A stretch of DNA of 5,797 nucleotides from Euryarchaeota archaeon UBA501 (lineage in GTDB: Archaea > Thermoplasmatota > Poseidoniia > Poseidoniales > Thalassarchaeaceae), in assembly GCA_002505685.1 (NCBI GenBank), contig DAVT01000058.1, positions 1 through 5,797 of the forward strand. Direction: 5' to 3'. Positions within the stretch are counted from its first letter, which is position 1. Each line of letters begins with the position of its first letter. The translations under genes and the position numbers were made by a program. The notes below the pieces were generated by a model. The model did no database searches and was not told where the DNA came from. It was given only the letters and a program-made list of their open reading frames with translations. This document shows positions 1 through 4,454 of this stretch, in pieces.

Positions 1-94
1 CAAGGATGCACTTCGCAAGGCCAGCATGAAAATCCCAAGCCCATGCACAACCAAGGTTGTCAAGGGCCATGAGCACCTAAAGGGCCTTGTCTGA
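1..94 (+). CDS. rpl10e: 50S ribosomal protein L10e, C-terminal end (partial)
   Basis: The frame starting at base 2 is open from the window edge and ends at TGA 92-94, giving 30 residues that begin KDALRKASMKIPSPC and finish GHEHLKGLV. This resembles the C-terminus of archaeal L10e (the L16/uL16 equivalent), which typically has an ALRRA-M-K-P-PC-like segment followed by a short basic/acidic tail containing K-G-E. L10e is a large-subunit protein near the tRNA-binding and peptidyl-transferase region. Only the tail is visible, so the call rests on a short match and gene context; the 5' part lies outside the window. No T-rich terminator follows the stop codon. Confidence 0.72.
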   Translation, partial: KDALRKASMKIPSPCTTKVVKGHEHLKGLV

Positions 95-150
95 GGCTCG
101 AATTCTTACCAAAATGGTTGAAAACCAAATTGCTTGTCTCTTTGGGGCCA

Positions 151-160
151 ATCTTTATGC
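151..160 (+). promoter_or_regulatory. Possible TATA box for the purine permease gene
   Basis: ATCTTTATGC is the most TATA-like stretch between rpl10e and the permease. An archaeal start site about 25 bases downstream would fall near 180, leaving a leader of roughly 20 nt that contains the purine-rich GAAGGAGAG (185-193). The match is weak, and no BRE is clear. Confidence 0.25.
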
Positions 161-202
161 CTCTTCTTTGGAGGTCATGTCTCCGAAGGAGAGTCTTCAA
201 TT

Positions 203-1645
203 ATGGAAAATAAAGCACTAGACGACTATTTTGGCTACACTGAAGCCGGTAGTTCGTTAGAAGGAGAAATAAGGGCAGGAATTACAACATTCCTGACGAT
301 GGCATATATTTTGGTGGTAAACCCCGATATGTTGTCGCTGAGCTTTGCGCCAGGAGTGGGTATCCCATTCAATCAGGCGCTTTTTGCGACTGCGATGGCG
401 GCTTTCGTGGGTTGTACAATCATGGGGCTTTGGGCAAACCAACCCTACGCATTGGCACCAGGTATGGGACTGAATGCATACTTTGCATTCACAGTGGTCC
501 TTAGCCAAGGAATCGCATGGGAACTTGCACTAGCAGCAGTACTTGTTGAAGGTGTATTGTTCATGATCATCTCACTGCCACAAGTTGGATGGCGTTCCGA
601 GATGATCAATTCGATTCCCAAGGACTTGAAGATAGCAACAATGGCTGGTATAGGTATGTTCCTCGCCATCATTGGTCTACGAGAAATGGGCTGGATTATT
701 GATGACGGAGCCACATTGGTCAATATTGGTGCACACGGCGGATGGACACACCAGTCGGGTGAACTTTGGGCGATGATTGGATTATTGGCTATTGCAATCA
801 TGATGGCACGAGGCATCAAGGGTGCAATCATTTACGGAATCGGTGGAGTGACTGTAATCGCTTGGATTATGGGTGCAATGGATATGGGTGTTAGCGACCC
901 TTACAACGGAATCGAAGCTGTGGCTGCACCTGCAATGGGAGACGTATTCTCCACTGATGGATTCGACACAGGTGCTTTCGGAGCATCTCTGAGTGCACTT
1001 ATGGACATCAATGGCGATACTATCGGAGCATTCATTCTAGTGATGGTGACGTTCCTATTCGTCGATATTTTCGATACAGCTGGTACACTATATGGTGTTG
1101 GAAAGATGGCTGGGAAGGTCGATGATGATGACAACCTCGAGGGCGCTGATGAAGCATTCATGTCAGATGCGGGTGCAACGATTGTAGGTGCACTTTGTGG
1201 AACAAGTACAACAACCACCTACATTGAATCCGCCGCTGGAATCGAAGAAGGTGGCAAGACAGGATTGGTTGCTATTGTCGTTGGTGTCTTGATGCTAATG
1301 GGATTGTTCCTAGCAGGCTTGCTACAAGCCATCCCAACATTTGCTGTTGCACCAGCCCTAGTCGTCGTAGGTGCTATGATGATGCGCGGAGCCGCAGATA
1401 TCGATTGGTCTGACAAGGAGATGGCAATTCCTGCTTTCATTACAATGGTGATGATGCCATTCACGTATTCCATCGCAGATGGAATCGCATGGGGTATCAT
1501 TGCATATGTTCTGATGAAGGTCGGAATGGGCAAGATGGATCAAATCAACAAGGTCATGGGAATACTCTGTGTTCTGATGGTCATGTTCTACCTTGGTCCT
1601 GGTGGCGAAACCACGTTCGAGTGGATCGTCAACATGATCTTCTGA
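203..1645 (+). CDS. AzgA-type NCS2 family purine (nucleobase) permease
   Basis: This 480-residue integral membrane protein should import a purine base (adenine, or guanine/hypoxanthine) with protons. Hallmarks of the AzgA/PbuG/GhxP branch of NCS2 permeases are all visible: GITTFLTMAYILVVNP (residues 26-41), APGMGLNAYFAF (85-96), FLFVDIFDTAGTLYGV (284-299), the substrate-site region GTSTTTTYIESAAG (333-346) followed by GGKTGL (350-355), and SIADGIAWGIIAY near 423-435. Length is normal for the family. An upstream in-frame ATG at 134 would add 23 residues (MSLWGQSLCL...) that are not family-like; the ATG at 203 is preferred because MENKALDDYF leads directly into the conserved N-terminus and GGAG lies at 188-191, 11 nt upstream. 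The substrate cannot be read from sequence alone, but hpt lying downstream fits hypoxanthine/guanine salvage. The gene is closed by a strong terminator. Family call is secure; substrate is inferred. Confidence 0.93.
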   Translation: MENKALDDYFGYTEAGSSLEGEIRAGITTFLTMAYILVVNPDMLSLSFAPGVGIPFNQALFATAMAAFVGCTIMGLWANQPYALAPGMGLNAYFAFTVVLSQGIAWELALAAVLVEGVLFMIISLPQVGWRSEMINSIPKDLKIATMAGIGMFLAIIGLREMGWIIDDGATLVNIGAHGGWTHQSGELWAMIGLLAIAIMMARGIKGAIIYGIGGVTVIAWIMGAMDMGVSDPYNGIEAVAAPAMGDVFSTDGFDTGAFGASLSALMDINGDTIGAFILVMVTFLFVDIFDTAGTLYGVGKMAGKVDDDDNLEGADEAFMSDAGATIVGALCGTSTTTTYIESAAGIEEGGKTGLVAIVVGVLMLMGLFLAGLLQAIPTFAVAPALVVVGAMMMRGAADIDWSDKEMAIPAFITMVMMPFTYSIADGIAWGIIAYVLMKVGMGKMDQINKVMGILCVLMVMFYLGPGGETTFEWIVNMIF

Positions 1646-1646
1646 G

Positions 1647-1695
1647 CAAGATGACACACACGTCCCTCAAGGGCGCTACGGCGCCCTTGGGGGGC
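1647..1695 (+). repeat. 49-nt repeated terminator element, copy 1
   Basis: This block matches 2502-2550 at 45 of 49 positions without gaps. It consists of about 15 unpaired-looking bases (CAAGATGACACACAC) followed by the terminator stem-loop. Differences are at 1653, 1661, 1666 and 1678; none breaks the stem. The copy begins two bases after the permease stop codon. Confidence 0.9.
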
Positions 1696-1703
1696 TTTTT
1701 TTT
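1662..1703 (+). terminator. Intrinsic-type terminator after the permease (UACG tetraloop)
   Basis: The arms 1662-1676 and 1681-1695 pair over 15 bp (13 Watson-Crick pairs and two G-U pairs) around the loop TACG at 1677-1680, closed by C-G. It is followed directly by eight T (1696-1703). The geometry is that of a bacterial-style Rho-independent terminator, with a stable cUNCGg loop. Archaeal termination usually relies on the U-tract, so the hairpin may act instead in RNA 3'-end protection or processing. Confidence 0.88.
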
Positions 1704-1707
1704 GTAT

Positions 1708-1754
1708 CCGGTGTAGTAAATTACACCTAATTCACCCAAGAACACCGGCTTTTT
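1708..1754 (+). terminator. Possible second, weaker hairpin plus T5 (backup terminator)
   Basis: CCGGTGT (1708-1714) is the exact inverse complement of ACACCGG (1742-1748), with 27 nt between. The second arm is followed by C and five T (1750-1754). Part of the first arm, GTGTA (1711-1715), can instead pair with TACAC (1722-1726), so two mutually exclusive folds are possible. The long loop makes this much weaker than the terminator just upstream. Confidence 0.3.
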
Positions 1755-1800
1755 CCAAAAACCATCCAAACGTCCTCTTATTGCAGAATGTAAGTAGAAC

Positions 1801-1810
1801 CTTTCATAAG
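1801..1810 (+). promoter_or_regulatory. Possible TATA box for the MIP-like gene
   Basis: CTTTCATAAG is the best TATA-like element in the intergenic region 1704-1868. A start site about 26 bases downstream would be near 1832, exactly where a 9-bp hairpin begins, giving a leader of about 37 nt that contains the hairpin and a good Shine-Dalgarno. The internal consistency is attractive but the TATA match is modest. Confidence 0.35.
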
Positions 1811-1831
1811 CGAATCGAAGCGCAACGGGGG

Positions 1832-1852
1832 CAATCGTATGGGATGCGATTG
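1832..1852 (+). promoter_or_regulatory. Hairpin / dyad just upstream of the MIP-like gene's ribosome-binding site
   Basis: CAATCGTAT (1832-1840) pairs with ATGCGATTG (1844-1852) over 9 bp with one G-U pair and a GGG loop. It lies four bases before AAGGTGA (1857-1863). It could be a 5'-leader RNA hairpin or, as DNA, a dyad operator. The structure is visible; the function is inferred. Confidence 0.4.
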
Positions 1853-1856
1853 AAAA

Positions 1857-1863
1857 AAGGTGA
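1857..1863 (+). promoter_or_regulatory. Shine-Dalgarno site that decides the MIP-like gene's start
   Basis: AAGGTGA complements the anti-Shine-Dalgarno end of archaeal 16S rRNA and lies 5 nt before ATG 1869. It overlaps the alternative GTG at 1860, which argues against that GTG being the start. Confidence 0.7.
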
Positions 1864-1868
1864 ATGAA

Positions 1869-2477
1869 ATGGACATAGATATGAAAGCTATGAAGTCTGA
1901 GATGGGAGGTGCATTCGTGCTCTCTTGGATCGTCTTCGGAATGGGATTGGGAACCATCGAAGGGGCTGTCGCTCTGGCAGTTACTTGGATGGCATTTAGC
2001 GGCGCTCACATCTTGCCAGTTGTCACATGGTCACACATCATGACCGGCGACTTGGCAGATACTGAGGGCAACTGGATGGCAAATGGAATGCGCTTGGTGG
2101 GCCAAATGGTTGGTGCTATTCTTGCTATTCTATTGGCAACCGAAGCTGGTGGTATTGAAACAGGTTGGGCAGCCACAGAAATGTGGATTCCTGACATCGC
2201 GGACAACCTCTGGGCTGTTCTCGGTATGATTGCTGCTGGTGCAGTATGGTGGCAAGTGCACACCCGATGCGACTCCGCATGGGCAAGCGCATTTGGTCTA
2301 ATGGTACTAGGTGGGGCAATGACTCTAACCGGTGCACACGAGATGGGAGCATCCATCACAAGTGCAGGCGATGGAATCGCTGACACCCTAGTGAATTGGA
2401 TTTGCGACGGTCTATTCGTCGGTATTGGTGCCTTCGTTGGCTGCCAAGTTGACGGATTGATTGGCGAAGAAGAGTAA
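1869..2477 (+). CDS. Aquaporin-like (MIP superfamily) membrane protein lacking both NPA motifs
   Basis: This 202-residue, Met- and Gly-rich protein looks like a small six-helix membrane channel of the MIP family. The family pattern can be traced in order: a Glu-bearing first helix (SEMGGAFVLSWIVFG, 10-24), loop B SGAHILPVVTW (44-54), helix 3 RLVGQMVGAILAILLA (75-90), helix 4 near 114-130, helix 5 with loop E TGAHEMGASITSAG (154-167), and helix 6 near 177-197. Normal MIPs have SGAHxNPAVT and TGxxMNPARS. Here the first NPA reads LPV and the second MGA, and the pore arginine after NPA is Ser. It is also shorter than typical aquaporins (AqpZ is 231 residues). Start ATG 1869 is chosen for its Shine-Dalgarno; GTG 1860 would add three residues. 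It lies between a purine permease and hpt and has its own terminator. Water or glycerol transport should not be assumed; the substrate is unknown. Confidence 0.72.
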   Translation: MDIDMKAMKSEMGGAFVLSWIVFGMGLGTIEGAVALAVTWMAFSGAHILPVVTWSHIMTGDLADTEGNWMANGMRLVGQMVGAILAILLATEAGGIETGWAATEMWIPDIADNLWAVLGMIAAGAVWWQVHTRCDSAWASAFGLMVLGGAMTLTGAHEMGASITSAGDGIADTLVNWICDGLFVGIGAFVGCQVDGLIGEEE

Positions 2478-2501
2478 GTAAAACTGCTCTAACGCACAAC
2501 A

Positions 2502-2550
2502 CAAGATAACACACATGTCCTTCAAGGGCGCTTCGGCGCCCTTGGGGGGC
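2502..2550 (+). repeat. 49-nt repeated terminator element, copy 2
   Basis: This is the second copy of the element at 1647-1695, 855 bp downstream, in the same orientation and again following a membrane-protein gene. It starts 25 nt after the stop codon rather than 2 nt, so the shared sequence is not a continuation of homologous coding sequence. Confidence 0.9.
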
Positions 2551-2560
2551 ATTTTTTTTT
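2517..2560 (+). terminator. Intrinsic-type terminator after the MIP-like gene (UUCG tetraloop)
   Basis: The arms 2517-2531 and 2536-2550 pair over 15 bp (12 Watson-Crick pairs and three G-U pairs) around TTCG (2532-2535), then A and nine T (2552-2560). Relative to copy 1, one C-G pair becomes U-G and the loop changes from UACG to UUCG, so both copies keep the stable cUNCGg cap. Confidence 0.88.
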
Positions 2561-2573
2561 GGTCTACCAATTG

Positions 2574-2580
2574 TTCAAAA
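2574..2580 (+). promoter_or_regulatory. Weak TATA-like element for hpt
   Basis: TTCAAAA is centred 26 bases before ATG 2603. There is no Shine-Dalgarno in front of that ATG, so a leaderless hpt transcript beginning at or next to the start codon is plausible. An imperfect dyad, AACCG (2579-2583) and CGGTT (2598-2602), fills the space between them. Confidence 0.25.
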
Positions 2581-2602
2581 CCGAGGTACTGTTCCCCCGG
2601 TT

Positions 2603-3193
2603 ATGGGAGAGACGACCACGACGCTGGATATGCGTGTTGAATTGCTCAAAGACAGTGTACTCAAAGCGCCTGTAGTTTGGAAGGAAGGATATCCTTACTT
2701 CGTGCACCCGCTTTCAGATGGAGTCCCCCGCCAATCCTCAGAACTACTTGCAGCGGCTAGAGATTTGATTTCTGAAAATGTAGATTGGGAATCCATTGAC
2801 ATCATCTTGGCCATTGAGGCGATGGGGATTCCATTGGCTGCTGCTCTATGCCTTTCAAGTGGAAAACCCCTCGTCATATGCCGAAAGAGATCTTACGGTT
2901 TACCCGGGGAAACACCCATCGACCAATCGACAGGGTATTCAAAAGGGCAATTGTATCTCAATGACATCGACCAAGGTTCGCGTGTATTGATTGTCGATGA
3001 CGTTGTCAGTACTGGTGGGACACTGCACCCCATTTTGAAGGCGGTTGAAGGCACTGGAGCGACTGTACAGGATTGCTGGATTGTGTTTGAAAAGGGTGAA
3101 GGGATGAATAAAATCCGTGAACAAGGAAGTTGGCCACTGAATAGTTTGGTCAGAATCGAGATGATTGATGACAAAATCACAGTTCTAGACTGA
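2603..3193 (+). CDS. hpt: Hypoxanthine/guanine phosphoribosyltransferase, archaeal type
   Basis: Joins hypoxanthine or guanine to PRPP to make IMP or GMP in the cytoplasm (purine salvage). The 196-residue product has the type I phosphoribosyltransferase PRPP loop VLIVDDVVSTGGT (128-140), the earlier loop EAMGIPLA (72-79), and segments characteristic of archaeal Hpt: APVVWKEGYPYFVHPLSDG (22-40), RKRSYGLPGE (94-103), and TGYSKGQLYLND (110-121). Related archaeal proteins have been annotated as Hpt or as adenine phosphoribosyltransferase, so base preference is not certain. Start: ATG 2603 suits a leaderless message, but ATG 2630 (MRVELLKDSV) gives an N-terminus closer to methanogen Hpt proteins, and residues 1-9 (MGETTTTLD) look unconserved. 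Its neighbour two genes upstream is a purine permease, a fitting partner. A hairpin spans its stop codon. Confidence 0.88.
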   Translation: MGETTTTLDMRVELLKDSVLKAPVVWKEGYPYFVHPLSDGVPRQSSELLAAARDLISENVDWESIDIILAIEAMGIPLAAALCLSSGKPLVICRKRSYGLPGETPIDQSTGYSKGQLYLNDIDQGSRVLIVDDVVSTGGTLHPILKAVEGTGATVQDCWIVFEKGEGMNKIREQGSWPLNSLVRIEMIDDKITVLD

Positions 3194-3216
3194 ATCTCAC
3201 CCGAAGGGTGGATTCA
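3191..3216 (+). other. Hairpin spanning the hpt stop codon
   Basis: TGAATC (3191-3196) pairs with GATTCA (3211-3216), and CACCC (3198-3202) pairs with GGGTG (3206-3210), with T3197 bulged and a GAA loop. The stop codon TGA is the first part of the stem. No T-tract follows, so it is more likely an mRNA 3'-end, stability or coupling element than an intrinsic terminator. Confidence 0.5.
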
Positions 3217-3241
3217 TCAAGGAGATGTTGGACGGCCAGAT

Positions 3242-3245
3242 GAGG
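3242..3245 (+). promoter_or_regulatory. Ribosome-binding site for dph2
   Basis: GAGG lies 7 nt before ATG 3253. The same sequence and spacing occur before the gene at 5719. This supports ATG 3253 rather than the in-frame ATG 3259. Confidence 0.5.
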
Positions 3246-3252
3246 CGATTCC

Positions 3253-4362
3253 ATGGACATGGACCGGCATGACTTCGAGCTCGACGAATTGATCGAGCGA
3301 ATTAAGTCGAATGACAATCGCCTCGTAGCCCTTCAGGTCCCCGAAGGATTGAAAATGCAGGCCCTAGACATGATGGATGCTATAGAGCATGAGACTTCGG
3401 CCAAGATTGTGCTTGCAGCGGACCCTTGTTATGGGGCCTGTGACTTGGTTCATGACAAAATGCAACGCATGGGTGTAGAACTGGTTGCTCACATGGGCCA
3501 CTCACAGATGAACATTGATTCAGGCATGCCAACCCAATTCATCAATGTCATTTACGATGGAGATCCTGCAATCGATCCGGTTTTACCAATTCTCGCCAAA
3601 CACCATGCAATTGCTGAACAAAGGTTAGCAGATTCACAAACAGGTGATGACATTTCTGCGGAAGATGCTCAAGAACGATTCCTAGATGCAGTGGGACGTG
3701 TAGCCCCATTGACAGGGACAAAACTCGGACTTGTCGGTAGTATCCAGCACCTTCACCTGATTTTCGATTACAAAGAACGACTTGAAGCGGCTGGATTTGA
3801 GGTCGAGGTCCCCGTTGGGGGAGCGAGATTGACATTCCCAGGGCAAGTTCTAGGATGCAATTATTCGGGTGACCAAGATGATATTGGACATTACCTCTTC
3901 CTTGGCAGTGGAGATTTCCACCCCATTGGCCTTGTCCTGCACACTGGAAAACCATTGGCCATGCTTGACCCTTATTCGGGGGATGCTGAAGAGATGTCGT
4001 TTGAGCGAATTGAGCGAATCCTGAGACAGCGATTCGGACTCATCATGGCTTGTGATCAAGCACAGAGCTTTGGGATTCTAATCGGAGAAAAACCCGGGCA
4101 AATGCGTCGAACACTTGCCTTGAGGATGAAGAAAATCCTCGAAAAACATGGAAAGAAGGGGTATTTGCTGGCATTGGAGCACGTTGGACCCGATTTGATT
4201 GACTTCTATCCCGTGGACGCTTTCGTTAACACCGCTTGTCCTCGAATTGCAATCGATGACTCGGTACGCTACGCAAAACCCCTGATTACACCCTTCGAAC
4301 TTGAGGTCGCACTCGGTGAGAAGCAGTGGGAGACCGGGTATCAATTCGACGAGATCCCGTGA
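3253..4362 (+). CDS. dph2: Diphthamide synthase Dph2 (2-(3-amino-3-carboxypropyl)histidine synthase)
   Basis: Carries out the first step of diphthamide synthesis: a [4Fe-4S] enzyme that cleaves S-adenosylmethionine non-canonically and transfers the 3-amino-3-carboxypropyl group to a histidine of elongation factor 2. The three family cysteines that hold the cluster are all recognisable in the 369-residue product: C59 in ADPCYGACDL, C202 in LGCNYSGD, and C329 in NTACPRIAIDD. Other family segments are LQVPEGLKMQ (27-36), MGHSQM (81-86), LGSGDFHPIGL (217-227), LDPYSG (238-243) and GILIGEKPGQ (274-283). The spacing C59-C202 is about 39 residues longer than in Pyrococcus horikoshii Dph2 (C59, C163, C287), suggesting extra sequence around residues 105-155. 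It follows hpt by 59 nt and precedes the orc1-type gene closely, so a shared message is possible. Confidence 0.93.
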   Translation: MDMDRHDFELDELIERIKSNDNRLVALQVPEGLKMQALDMMDAIEHETSAKIVLAADPCYGACDLVHDKMQRMGVELVAHMGHSQMNIDSGMPTQFINVIYDGDPAIDPVLPILAKHHAIAEQRLADSQTGDDISAEDAQERFLDAVGRVAPLTGTKLGLVGSIQHLHLIFDYKERLEAAGFEVEVPVGGARLTFPGQVLGCNYSGDQDDIGHYLFLGSGDFHPIGLVLHTGKPLAMLDPYSGDAEEMSFERIERILRQRFGLIMACDQAQSFGILIGEKPGQMRRTLALRMKKILEKHGKKGYLLALEHVGPDLIDFYPVDAFVNTACPRIAIDDSVRYAKPLITPFELEVALGEKQWETGYQFDEIP

Positions 4363-4397
4363 CTACCCGTACCTGCGCGTACACCACGCCATCGGGG

Positions 4398-4412
4398 GCG
4401 CGCGCGCGTGTG
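4398..4412 (+). other. Alternating purine-pyrimidine tract (Z-DNA-prone)
   Basis: GCGCGCGCGCGTGTG is a 15-bp strictly alternating run preceded by four more G, lying between the dph2 stop and the likely orc1 start. It is the most GC-biased short stretch in the window. Its structure-forming potential is known for such sequences; any function here is inferred. Confidence 0.5.
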
Positions 4413-4443
4413 GCGTTCCATATCTTCAAGAACATCCAACATT

Positions 4444-4449
4444 GGGAGG
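4444..4449 (+). promoter_or_regulatory. Shine-Dalgarno site deciding the orc1/cdc6 start
   Basis: GGGAGG lies 5 nt before ATG 4455, the strongest Shine-Dalgarno match of any candidate start for this gene. Confidence 0.65.
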
Positions 4450-4454
4450 CACCG

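Noticed and set aside
61..89. Inverted repeat CAAG...CTTG with inner GCC/GGC near the end of rpl10e
   Set aside because: Short arms with a bulge, inside coding sequence, and no T-tract follows, so not supportable as a terminator.
177..221. 14-codon upstream ORF (ATG 177, TAG 219-221) overlapping the permease start, with GGAGG at 170-174
   Set aside because: The GGAGG is only 2 nt from the ATG, too close for efficient initiation, and the peptide has no supporting signal.
445..831. Long minus-strand open frame inside the permease gene (similar ones at 901-1218, 1219-1533, 2006-2386, 3548-3955 and 5054-5398)
   Set aside because: They lie opposite well-supported genes, have no recognisable domain or start signals, and their composition is what the reverse complement of those genes would give.
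1629..2009. Minus-strand open frame of 126 codons crossing the intergenic region between the permease and the MIP-like gene
   Set aside because: It runs through the terminator hairpin and into both coding regions, and its translation has no recognisable motif.
2853..2870. TTTCAAGTGGAAAACCCC resembles an archaeal origin recognition box (mini-ORB)
   Set aside because: It lies inside conserved hpt coding sequence, is a single copy, has no paired inverted copy or AT-rich unwinding region nearby, and is far from the orc1 gene.
3225..3272. 15-codon ORF (ATG 3225, TGA 3270-3272) overlapping the dph2 start
   Set aside because: Short, no independent support, and the dph2 start with GAGG at 7-nt spacing explains the region.
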